Source: Candidatus Magasanikiibacteriota bacterium
GTDB taxonomy: Bacteria; Patescibacteriota; Patescibacteriia; Magasanikbacterales; UBA922
Length of the DNA stretch: 12,659 bases
Direction: 5' to 3'
Assembly (NCBI GenBank): GCA_023246555.1
Contig: JAHFIC010000024.1
Coordinates: 1-12,659, forward strand
Positions 5,325 to 11,607 of the stretch are shown here, piece after piece. A program made the position numbers and the translations under genes. The stretch's first letter is position 1. Each line of letters starts with the position of its first letter. Under the pieces are notes generated by a model. That model did not search any database, was not told where the DNA came from, and saw nothing but the letters and a program-made list of their open reading frames with translations.

Positions 5325-5514
5325 CGATAACACGGCGTATGCGGTTCGGTGAAACACGACATTATTTTCAAAAGATTTCAAAGGAACCGTGTTTCGCCTC
5401 ACCCAAATTGCGCTACTTGAAATGAAAGTCTGAAGCACTGAACAAGCGCTGGCAAAAAATATAACTCAGGCGTACCATGCAAGGCGCAACTTCGCATACC
5501 CCGGAACGTTCGGG
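5325..5514 (+). repeat. attC-like site D1
   Basis: The left box CGATAAC (5325-5331) and ACGGCGTATGCGG pair with TTCGCATACCCCGG before the right box GTTCGGG (5508-5514). The variable part has an 11-bp stem (5348-5358 with 5388-5398), and the constant CACCCAAATTGC...GCAACTTC is present with a 70-bp insert (5414-5483) that resembles the insert in the site at 2297-2882. The left box matches the start of cassette 5. Confidence 0.8.
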
Positions 5515-5597
5515 AAAAGCACGAGCCCCGCGCGGCGGGGCTCGTGCGGCCGACTCTATGAGTCGTCCGTCCGACACGTCGGATCAGGCGGCGCCCG
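5509..5597 (+). mobile_element. Degenerate ORF-less cassette
   Basis: The 89-bp unit lies between crossover bases G5508 and G5597. Its right part (CCGTCCGACACGTCGGATCAG) is clearly related to the end of the two 159-bp units, while the left part is replaced by a strong hairpin. No left box complementary to its start (TTCGGG) is visible, so it looks like a decayed or rearranged member. Confidence 0.5.
5519..5547 (-). terminator. Strong GC hairpin with T run on the minus strand
   Basis: GCACGAGCCCCGC (5519-5531) pairs perfectly with 5535-5547 across a three-base loop. Read on the minus strand it is followed by TTTTCCC, so it could terminate transcription coming from the right. No minus-strand gene is visible on that side, so its use is uncertain. 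Confidence 0.45.
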
Positions 5598-5603
5598 TTA
5601 TGC
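5548..5603 (+). repeat. Degenerate attC-like site D2
   Basis: Only the right arm is well preserved: CCGTCCGACACGTCGG..., then GGCGGCGCCC and the right box GTTATGC (5597-5603). The next cassette starts with TTATGCGA, which matches TCGTATAA before the site at 6092 with one wobble position, supporting this boundary. Confidence 0.45.
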
Positions 5604-5644
5604 GACATAATAAACACTGCTCGATTTTCATTTCGGCAATTTAT

Positions 5645-5673
5645 TTGTGGAAATTTCATCCAACTGCTATAAT
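5645..5673 (+). promoter_or_regulatory. Promoter of the 81-aa cassette gene
   Basis: TTGTGG (5645-5650) is 17 bp from a consensus TATAAT (5668-5673), which is preceded by TGC, giving an extended -10. Transcription from near 5680 fits the ATG at 5704 and rules out the upstream in-frame TTG at 5647. Confidence 0.6.
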
Positions 5674-5703
5674 TTCATCATTAATTTTCTAACAGTAAAT
5701 AAT

Positions 5704-5949
5704 ATGCATGGAGAATTTAAAAGCGGAGCTCAATCTGGTATAAGTCATGAAAAGGGTCTCGAGGCAGCTAAGATAGTCCTGCGTGGTGCTTATCCAGAGC
5801 AAAGTACAGAAGGCATAGATAAGTTAATTTCAAATCTCAAACCAGGTGCTTTGGATGCACTTGACGTTGTTCGATCTAGTACTAATACTGTGCAAAGAAG
5901 AAGATATATGAATCGATGGCTGAGAGAATGGAGAATTGAAGAGACATAA
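5704..5949 (+). CDS. Hypothetical 81-aa cassette protein
   Basis: The small soluble product (MHGEFKSGAQSGISHEKGLE...) has a mostly helical central part, KGLEAAKIVLRGAYPEQ and GIDKLISNLKPGALDALDVV, and a very basic, tryptophan-containing end (RRRYMNRWLREWRIEET). The basic tail could bind nucleic acid or a partner, but I recognise no family. ATG 5704 is chosen over the in-frame TTG at 5647 because that TTG overlaps the -35 element. No Shine-Dalgarno site is evident. It is the last gene of the cassette array before the heat-shock operon. Confidence 0.65.
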   Translation: MHGEFKSGAQSGISHEKGLEAAKIVLRGAYPEQSTEGIDKLISNLKPGALDALDVVRSSTNTVQRRRYMNRWLREWRIEET

Positions 5950-5995
5950 ATTGTCAAAATTGTTATTTAGCTGAAGCAGTTTTTTATTACGCTGC

Positions 5996-6025
5996 GTCAA
6001 GCCCCGCTAAAAAGCGGGGCTTGAC
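5996..6025. terminator. Strong hairpin downstream of the last cassette gene
   Basis: GTCAAGCCCCGCT (5996-6008) pairs with AGCGGGGCTTGAC (6013-6025), a perfect 13-bp stem with a four-base loop, 46 bp after the stop codon. There is no proper U tract on either side, so termination is possible but not certain. Confidence 0.45.
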
Positions 6026-6091
6026 TTAGGGGACGCTGCGCTTTCGGGCACTTCACTTCGTTGTGGCGCTAGTTTCGTGTGCCTCACCATC

Positions 6092-6125
6092 GTATAACAC
6101 GGCATATACGGTTTACTCGTGCCCT
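6092..6125 (+). repeat. Truncated attC half site E at the end of the array
   Basis: GTATAAC (6092-6098) followed by ACGGCATATACGG matches the left half of the other sites, but no matching right arm or GTTRRRY box is found before hrcA. The rest of the stretch to 6312 has no gene and no other repeat that I can see. The array therefore appears to end in a broken site. Confidence 0.65.
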
Positions 6126-6312
6126 AGTTCAACCAAAATGCCGCGTGTGTTAGCAGGGTTCGAGCAGGTATATCTGGTTTTTTCCTGCCGTACATCCCAC
6201 CAGAGGCGGACAGGCTGGCGCACCACCACTAAGGAATCAACTTCACCAGATTTGCTATCACCAGTGCGTTACAATGGCTACAAAAGCGATGCTCCCCACT
6301 CTGTTATCTCTC

Positions 6313-6342
6313 TTGACACTGTGGTATTGGCGGTGGTATTAT
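6313..6342 (+). promoter_or_regulatory. Heat-shock operon promoter
   Basis: A perfect TTGACA (6313-6318) lies 18 bp from TATTAT (6337-6342). The -10 element overlaps the left arm of the CIRCE operator, so HrcA binding would block polymerase directly. The start would be near 6349, leaving a leader of about 25 nt. Confidence 0.8.
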
Positions 6343-6365
6343 CACTCTGGATAGAAGAGTGCTAA
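6339..6365. promoter_or_regulatory. CIRCE operator (HrcA binding site)
   Basis: TTATCACTC, nine bases, then GAGTGCTAA. The CIRCE consensus is TTAGCACTC-N9-GAGTGCTAA, so only one base differs. It is the known target of the HrcA repressor, which is encoded immediately downstream; this points to negative autoregulation of the whole chaperone operon. Confidence 0.93.
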
Positions 6366-6373
6366 GTTGCCGT

Positions 6374-7039
6374 ATGGACCAAAGGAAGGAAAACCTCCTC
6401 AAACTCATTATCGAGAATTATATAGATTCTGCCGAACCGGTCGGATCGAAGTTTTTGGTTGAAGAAGCCGCACTCGACGTTTCGGGCGCGACCGTCCGGA
6501 ATGAGATGCGTGAATTGGAGGAGGCCGGATACCTTACGCACCCGCACACGTCTGCCGGACGGATTCCGACTGAATCCGGCTATCGGTATTACGTTGAGCG
6601 TCTCATGGGCACCACCCCCGCGAAAAAATTGGATGTGAAAAAACTTGAAACCTTGGCAAAAGCCGATGGTTTAAAAAGCGTTGGCAAGTATGTGGCCGAT
6701 GCTACGGAAAGCGCGGTGATTATTGCCCTGAATAGGAATTCTGTGTACTATACGGGCATTTCCTACCTTTTCGCCCAGCCGGAATTTCAGGATTACGCGC
6801 ATACGGTGCGAATGTCCGAGATTTTTGATCACTGCGAAGATCATATCGACGAGTTGTACGAGGCGGTTGAAAAAACCGCAACCAGAGTTTTGATTGGACA
6901 AGAGAATCCGCTCGGCGGCGCCTGCACATTGTTTGCCACGCGCTTGCCGCAGGGAAAATTATTTGCCGTCATGGCGCCGCTTCGAACTGCGTATGTGCGC
7001 ACGCTTCAGCTGGTTGAAGCGGTAAAAGCAATAGCATAA
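6374..7039 (+). CDS. hrcA: Heat-inducible transcription repressor HrcA (short form)
   Basis: The 221-residue protein has the HrcA N-terminal winged helix (about residues 1-75), with GSKFLVEEAALDVSGATVRN and the hallmark HTSAGRIPTESGYRYYVERL. The C-terminus ends in a segment matching the conserved GP-x-RMdY region (MAPLRTAYVRTLQLVEAV). Typical HrcA is about 340 residues; here roughly 100 residues are missing from the middle, where the family's inserted dimerisation domain lies, while both ends are kept. It should bind the CIRCE site just upstream and depend on chaperone status as in other bacteria. ATG 6374 is chosen because the GTG at 6359 is inside the operator. No clear SD. grpE follows after 5 bp. 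Confidence 0.9.
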   Translation: MDQRKENLLKLIIENYIDSAEPVGSKFLVEEAALDVSGATVRNEMRELEEAGYLTHPHTSAGRIPTESGYRYYVERLMGTTPAKKLDVKKLETLAKADGLKSVGKYVADATESAVIIALNRNSVYYTGISYLFAQPEFQDYAHTVRMSEIFDHCEDHIDELYEAVEKTATRVLIGQENPLGGACTLFATRLPQGKLFAVMAPLRTAYVRTLQLVEAVKAIA

Positions 7040-7044
7040 ATTGT

Positions 7045-7542
7045 ATGACTGATACACAACACCAACCAATCATTGAACCATTGGAACACGAGGCGGCATG
7101 TGATTGCCTCCGTCTTCAAAAAGAATGTTTGGAATACAAAACCGGCTGGCAGAGGGCCGTGGCCGATTACCAGAATCTCTTGAAAGAGAATGCTCGCGTC
7201 CGCGGAGAATGGGCAGCAATGAGCGAAGCGCAGATTCTGGAAGAGTTTTTGCCGATCTATGACAATTTTAAAAAAGCATTCCAGGGGGCGAATGCGGACG
7301 ATGGCTGGACGAAGGGGATCAAGTTTATTATGAAGCAATTTGGCGACGTCTTGAAAGCACACGGGATCGAAGAAATCAAAACGGTTGGAGAATTATTTAC
7401 GGCAACGAAGCATGAGGCGGTCGGAGAGGAAGAAAGCGATGCGCTAGAGCATTCCGTTATTCGCGAGGTAGAGGGCGGATATATCATGAACGGCAAAGTC
7501 TTGAAAGTAGCAAAAGTGATCATTTCGAAGTCGAGCCTGTAA
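7045..7542 (+). CDS. grpE: GrpE nucleotide exchange factor
   Basis: The 165-residue protein has the GrpE plan: a long N-terminal coiled-coil region containing TGWQRAVADYQNLLKENARV (about residues 33-52), a four-helix segment with LEEFLPIYDNFKKAF, and a C-terminal beta domain with KHEAVGEE and GGYIMNGKVLKVAKVIIS. It releases ADP from DnaK so that the client can leave. Its length is a little under the usual 170-200 residues because the acidic N-terminal tail is short. It lies 5 bp after hrcA and upstream of the Hsp20 gene, in the classical heat-shock order. Confidence 0.95.
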   Translation: MTDTQHQPIIEPLEHEAACDCLRLQKECLEYKTGWQRAVADYQNLLKENARVRGEWAAMSEAQILEEFLPIYDNFKKAFQGANADDGWTKGIKFIMKQFGDVLKAHGIEEIKTVGELFTATKHEAVGEEESDALEHSVIREVEGGYIMNGKVLKVAKVIISKSSL

Positions 7543-7559
7543 TTCCTAATTAATTGAGT

Positions 7560-7970
7560 ATGTCACTCGTTCGCTGGAGCCATATGTTGGATCCGTTTGA
7601 GGAAATGGAGGGGATTATAGGCAAGGCATTTGTCCCAGCCATGGACGTCTACGAGACCAAAGACGCCGTGGTCGTCGAAATTCCGCTCGCTGGCATTGAT
7701 CCAAAAGAGGTGAAAGTGAGCGTCGAAAAGGGCGTTCTCACAGTCCAAGGCGAGAGCAGCAAGGAGCACGAAGTAGAGGAGAAAAATTACTATAGAAAAG
7801 AAATCCGTTCTGGATCTTTTTATCGCCAGATTGCCTTGCCGGCGGCGGTCAAAGAAGACAGCGTCAAGGCCGAGTTTGAAGACGGCATCTTGAAGATCAC
7901 GTGTCCGAAGACCGTACCCACCGCGGCAAAGAAGATTGATATTAAAGTGATCAAAAAAGAAAAAAAGTGA
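7560..7970 (+). CDS. Small heat-shock protein, Hsp20/alpha-crystallin family
   Basis: The 136-residue protein contains an alpha-crystallin domain (about residues 26-118) beginning PAMDVYETKDAVVVEIPLAG. It has the typical DPKEVKVSVEKGVLTVQGE, the SGSFYRQIALP strand pair and the near-invariant AEFEDGILKITCPK (consensus A-x-x-x-n-GvL). It is an ATP-independent holdase that keeps unfolding proteins soluble for the DnaK system. The ATG at 7560 is preferred over the TTG at 7554; there is no clear SD. Placing an Hsp20 gene between grpE and dnaK is not the most common arrangement, but it makes sense within one CIRCE-controlled operon. The C-terminal IxI anchor is represented loosely by IDIKVI. Confidence 0.93.
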   Translation: MSLVRWSHMLDPFEEMEGIIGKAFVPAMDVYETKDAVVVEIPLAGIDPKEVKVSVEKGVLTVQGESSKEHEVEEKNYYRKEIRSGSFYRQIALPAAVKEDSVKAEFEDGILKITCPKTVPTAAKKIDIKVIKKEKK

Positions 7971-7986
7971 TTGGTCTTTTGATCCA

Positions 7987-8008
7987 CCCCAGCGATTTGT
8001 CGTTGGGG
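7987..8008 (+). other. Small hairpin in the hsp20-dnaK gap
   Basis: CCCCAGCGA pairs with TCGTTGGGG (one G-U pair) around TTTG. It sits 17 bp after the hsp20 stop in the 90-bp gap. Without a U tract it is more likely an mRNA processing or stability element than a terminator, and could help set separate levels of hsp20 and dnaK. Confidence 0.4.
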
Positions 8009-8060
8009 CAATCAAGCAACTAATTCATTATTCACAATCCTTGATTCATAATTCTATTTT

Positions 8061-9974
8061 ATGGCAAAGATATTAGGCATTGATCTCGGCACCACAAATA
8101 GCTGTATGGCCATTATCGAAGGCGGCCAGCCAAAGGTATTGGAAAATAAAGAAGGATTTCGGACGACGCCATCGGTGATCGCGCAATCAAAAACTGGTGA
8201 TCGTCTGGTCGGGCAGTTGGCAAAGCGCCAGGCAGTAACGAATCCGAAAAATACGCTGTATTCGATCAAGCGTCTTATTGGCCGTGCCGCAGGAGACAAA
8301 GAAGTGGCGCTCACGAAATCCGTCTCGCCGTTTGACATTCTTGAAAGCGGCGACAAGGTGAAAGTAAAGATGGGCGACAAAGAATACACGGCGCCGGAAA
8401 TTTCGGCGATGGTACTTCAAAAATTGAAAGCGGATGCGGAAGAAAAATTAGGTGAAAAGATTACTGAAGCCGTAATTACCGTGCCGGCATACTTCAACGA
8501 TTCCCAGCGCCAAGCTACGAAAGACGCGGGTGAAATCGCCGGGCTCAAGGTGCTCCGCATCATCAACGAGCCGACCGCGGCCGCGTTTGCTTATGGGTTT
8601 GACAAAAAGCAGGATCAAAAGATTGTGGTGTACGATTTGGGCGGCGGCACCTTTGACGTGTCGGTATTGGACATTTCGCATGACGGCGAGCAGTCCACGG
8701 TGGAAGTGAAGTCCACCAATGGCGACACGCATTTGGGCGGCGATGATTTTGACAAACGCATTATTGATTGGATTTTGGCGGAATTCAAGAAAATAGAAGG
8801 GGTAGATCTATCAAAAGATCCACTGTCGCTTCAGCGCGTGAAGGACGCCGCGGAAAAAGCGAAGATCGAGCTTTCGAGCACGCCAGAGATAGAAATCAAC
8901 GAGCCCTTTATCACCTCGACTGCCGACGGCCCGAAGCACTTGAACATGAAGCTCTCTCGCGCGAAGCTCGAGGAAATCGTCATGGATTTGGTGGAAAAAA
9001 CGATGGGGCCGGTGAAGCAGGCACTGTCTGATTCCGGTTTTGCCAAAGGTGATATTCATGAAATCGTCATGGTCGGCGGCATGACGCGTATGCCACTCGT
9101 GCTTCGCAAAGTGGAAGAGTTTTTCGGCAAGAAGCCGAACATCAGCGTCAATCCGGACGAAGTCGTGGCCGTCGGCGCCGCGATTCAGGCGGGACAGCTC
9201 CAGGGTGATTTGGGTAAAGAGATTTTGCTTCTCGATGTGACTCCACTCTCGTTGGGGATTGAAACCATGGGCGGTATTTCGACCAAACTGATTGACCGCA
9301 ATACCACAATCCCGACTTCAAAATCACAAGTATTTTCGACTGCAGCCGATAGCCAGCCGAGCGTCGAGATTCACGTGCTTCAAGGCGAGCGCGAAATGGC
9401 AACGGACAATAAATCGCTTGGACGGTTTATGCTCGACGGCCTTCCGCCGGCTCCGCGCGGCGTGCCGCAGATTGAAGTTACTTTTGATATCGATGCCAAT
9501 GGGATCGTGAACGTATCTGCCAAAGATAAAGCAACTGGAAAGTCTCAATCCATCCGTATTGAGTCCTCTTCCGGCATATCCAAAGAAGAAATTGAAAAAA
9601 TGAAAAAAGACGCTGAAGCCCACGCCGAGGACGATAAAAAGAAGCGTGAAATGGTTGAAACGAAGAATATTGCCGACACGATGGTCTATACGACCGAGAA
9701 GATGATGAAAGACGTGGAGGAGAAAAAGATTGCGGTGTCCGACGACGAGAAGAAGGCAGTGAATGATGCCTTGGTGAAATTGAAAGAGGTGAAAGATAAA
9801 GATGACGCCGAAGCGATTAAGTCTGCCTCCGAGACGCTGTCGAAAGCAGCGCAGACGGTGGGGATGAAGATGTATCAGGCGGAGCAGGCGAGTGCGAAAG
9901 AGAATCCGCCAGCTGGTGGCGGTGAGGAAAAGAAGTCAGATGAAGGACCAATCGAAGGTGAGGTGGTGAAGTAA
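8061..9974 (+). CDS. dnaK: Hsp70 chaperone DnaK
   Basis: The 637-residue protein is full length. The ATPase domain opens with GIDLGTTNSC (residues 6-15) and shows the phosphate and adenosine motifs NEPTAAAFAYG, DLGGGTFDVSVLD and VGGMTRMP. The interdomain linker is at about residues 386-395 (LLLDVTPLSLG). The substrate-binding beta domain and helical lid follow, with a short charged tail ending PIEGEVVK. It cycles with DnaJ and GrpE, whose genes flank it, binding and releasing unfolded chains in the cytoplasm. The start is ATG 8061 directly before MAKILGIDLG; there is no Shine-Dalgarno site in the AT-rich leader. It shares the CIRCE-controlled promoter upstream of hrcA. Confidence 0.98.
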   Translation: MAKILGIDLGTTNSCMAIIEGGQPKVLENKEGFRTTPSVIAQSKTGDRLVGQLAKRQAVTNPKNTLYSIKRLIGRAAGDKEVALTKSVSPFDILESGDKVKVKMGDKEYTAPEISAMVLQKLKADAEEKLGEKITEAVITVPAYFNDSQRQATKDAGEIAGLKVLRIINEPTAAAFAYGFDKKQDQKIVVYDLGGGTFDVSVLDISHDGEQSTVEVKSTNGDTHLGGDDFDKRIIDWILAEFKKIEGVDLSKDPLSLQRVKDAAEKAKIELSSTPEIEINEPFITSTADGPKHLNMKLSRAKLEEIVMDLVEKTMGPVKQALSDSGFAKGDIHEIVMVGGMTRMPLVLRKVEEFFGKKPNISVNPDEVVAVGAAIQAGQLQGDLGKEILLLDVTPLSLGIETMGGISTKLIDRNTTIPTSKSQVFSTAADSQPSVEIHVLQGEREMATDNKSLGRFMLDGLPPAPRGVPQIEVTFDIDANGIVNVSAKDKATGKSQSIRIESSSGISKEEIEKMKKDAEAHAEDDKKKREMVETKNIADTMVYTTEKMMKDVEEKKIAVSDDEKKAVNDALVKLKEVKDKDDAEAIKSASETLSKAAQTVGMKMYQAEQASAKENPPAGGGEEKKSDEGPIEGEVVK

Positions 9975-9981
9975 AAACCTA

Positions 9982-10096
9982 TTAGCTGCTTAGCTTGTTA
10001 GGTAGGTTAGGTATGCAGTTTGATTTCGCAGATGCGATGAGCTGCGGTGTCAATCCAAAGTCAAAATTCTAAAAAGCTAACAAGCTAAGTAGCTAA
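9982..10096 (+). promoter_or_regulatory. Long-range stem in the dnaK-dnaJ intergenic region
   Basis: TTAGCTGCTTAGCTTGTTAG (9982-10001) pairs along its whole 20-base length with 10077-10096, with one G-U pair in RNA. The loop is 75 nt. The stem ends 11 nt before the GTG start of dnaJ, where no Shine-Dalgarno site is visible, so it could influence dnaJ translation or mRNA decay. This function is an inference. Confidence 0.5.
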
Positions 10097-10107
10097 CCAG
10101 CTCCATT

Positions 10108-11205
10108 GTGTCCAAAGACTACTACAAAATCCTCGGTGTAGAAAAAAATGCTTCTGAAGATGATATCAAGAAGGCCTTTCGGAAATTGGCGCATGAGTTT
10201 CATCCGGATAAGCAGGGGGGGGATGAGGCGAAGTTCAAGGAAGTGAACGAGGCCTACCAAGTGCTTTCGAATGCCGAAAAACGGCAGAAGTATGATCAGT
10301 TCGGCTCTGACTTTGCCCAGCAGGGCGGGTTTGGCGGCGGCATGGGCTGGGATGATTTTATGCGTGCCACGCGCGGACAAGGTGGCGGTGGAATGAATTT
10401 TGATTTCGGCGGTATGGATTTGGGCGATTTGTTCGGTGGCATGTTTGGTGGTGGACAGGGGAGAGGCGGACGGAATCGTCGCGGCAATGATGTCCAAGTA
10501 GATGTTCAGCTTGAATTTCGCGACGCGGCATTTGGTGTGGAAAAAAATATTCGTCTCATGAAAAACAATGCGTGCGACGTTTGTCGTGGTTCTGGCGCAG
10601 AGCCGGGGAGTAGCATGAAGTCTTGCGGAACCTGTAAAGGTTCGGGACAAGTGCGCCGTGTCCAACAGACGATTCTTGGCGCCATGCAGACAGTGACGAC
10701 CTGTGGTACTTGCCAAGGACAGGGACAAATGTCGGAGAAGAAGTGTAAACATTGCGGCGGCGATGGCATTGTCCGAAGCGAATCCAAGTATACGATAAAA
10801 ATTCCTGCCGGTATTTCCGACGGAGAATCCATTCGGTTATCCGGGAAAGGGGAGAGTGGCGGCGTTGGCATACCAGCGGGTGATTTGTATGTCACCGTGC
10901 ATGTAAAAGACGATGATCGTTTTGAACGTCACGGCTTTGATATTCATGCCGAAATTCATATTTCATATCCGCAAGCCGTGCTTGGCGATACGGTAGAAAT
11001 TGACACGCTTGATGGAATAAAAAAAATCGTGATTCCTGAGGGCACACAACCCGGCGCTCAAATTCGACTCAAAGGTCTCGGCGTGCCGCAACTTCAGCGT
11101 TCGGGTCGCGGTGATCATTACGTGCATGTGACACTTGACGTGCCAAAAAAAGTGAGTCGTAAAACAAAAAAAATTCTTGAAGATCTCAATGGCGAGCTGC
11201 CATGA
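10108..11205 (+). CDS. dnaJ: Chaperone DnaJ (Hsp40), type I
   Basis: The 365-residue protein has all type I parts: a J domain (residues 3-68) with the HPD motif at 32-34, a Gly/Phe-rich region (about 73-127) unusually rich in GGM and GGG, and a zinc domain with four CxxCxGxG units starting at Cys156 (CDVCRGSG, CGTCKGSG, CGTCQGQG, CKHCGGDG). Two C-terminal client-binding domains follow. It delivers clients to DnaK and stimulates its ATPase. The start is GTG 10108, because MSKDYYKILGV begins there; no SD is visible. Its stop is 17 bp from the end of a convergent response-regulator gene, with no evident terminator between. Confidence 0.97.
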   Translation: MSKDYYKILGVEKNASEDDIKKAFRKLAHEFHPDKQGGDEAKFKEVNEAYQVLSNAEKRQKYDQFGSDFAQQGGFGGGMGWDDFMRATRGQGGGGMNFDFGGMDLGDLFGGMFGGGQGRGGRNRRGNDVQVDVQLEFRDAAFGVEKNIRLMKNNACDVCRGSGAEPGSSMKSCGTCKGSGQVRRVQQTILGAMQTVTTCGTCQGQGQMSEKKCKHCGGDGIVRSESKYTIKIPAGISDGESIRLSGKGESGGVGIPAGDLYVTVHVKDDDRFERHGFDIHAEIHISYPQAVLGDTVEIDTLDGIKKIVIPEGTQPGAQIRLKGLGVPQLQRSGRGDHYVHVTLDVPKKVSRKTKKILEDLNGELP

Positions 11206-11222
11206 TTGGTATAGGAAAATCA

Positions 11223-11603
11223 TCACTTCATGCCAAGTTTTGCGCGAATTTTTTTCATCACATCCGCCAGCGACCAATCGGTTTTGACGAGATAATCGTA
11301 GGTGCCAGCGATTCCCGCATCCATCCCCTTTGCGACCGTGGCGCTATCGGTCACATTGGTGAGTATTATGACCGGCACATGCTTGCCCCACTCATCCTGG
11401 CGCATGTTCTGCAACATGGCAATGCCATCCATTTTTGGCATGAGAATATCGAGTAAAATAAGATCGGGATGCTCTTCCAGAGCCAAACTCAAACCATCTT
11501 CCCCGTCTTTGGCCTCAAGTACGTCAAACCCTTCTTCTCGACATCGGTCAGAGAGTGCTCGAAGTAATATGGCTTCATCTTCGACAATGAGGATTTTTTT
11601 CAT
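11223..11603 (-). CDS. Stand-alone receiver-domain response regulator (CheY-like), 1
   Basis: The 126-residue protein is a single REC domain with no output domain. Acidic residues E8/D9 (LIVEDE), phosphoacceptor D52 (LLDILMPKMDG), T82 (IILTN) and K107 (LVK) are all present. It should take phosphate from a histidine kinase and act by protein contact. It starts 4 bp after the stop of a second regulator, so the two are likely translated together. The sequence is close to that of the third regulator in the row (both have the W-G-K-x-x-x-V-I-I-L-T-N block), which suggests duplication. No kinase gene is visible. Confidence 0.93.
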   Translation of the reverse strand: MKKILIVEDEAILLRALSDRCREEGFDVLEAKDGEDGLSLALEEHPDLILLDILMPKMDGIAMLQNMRQDEWGKHVPVIILTNVTDSATVAKGMDAGIAGTYDYLVKTDWSLADVMKKIRAKLGMK

Positions 11604-11607
11604 ACTA

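Larger units (their letters stand above)
3036..5508 (+). mobile_element. Gene cassette 5 (antisense hypothetical gene and Fic protein)
   Basis: The 2.5-kb cassette is bounded by matching ends: about 37 bp at the left (3036-3072) form an imperfect inverted repeat with 5292-5330. It is large for an integron cassette and contains two divergently oriented genes with their own promoters. About 400 bp at its left (3036-3440) has no credible gene. That stretch holds a 10-bp stem (GGGAACATTG/CAATGTTCCC, 3224-3255) and a possible terminator (3397-3429). Confidence 0.65.

Noticed and set aside
6156..6165. GGGTTCGAGC, resembling a tRNA T-loop
   Set aside because: The flanks do not form a T-stem and no acceptor or anticodon arm can be built around it.
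6063..6365. Plus-strand frame of 100 codons before hrcA
   Set aside because: It spans the broken attC, the promoter and the CIRCE operator; composition is not protein-like.
6374..11205. Alternative genetic code (TGA as glycine)
   Set aside because: Several genes, such as hsp20 and dnaJ, end naturally at TGA and no conserved glycine is encoded by TGA.
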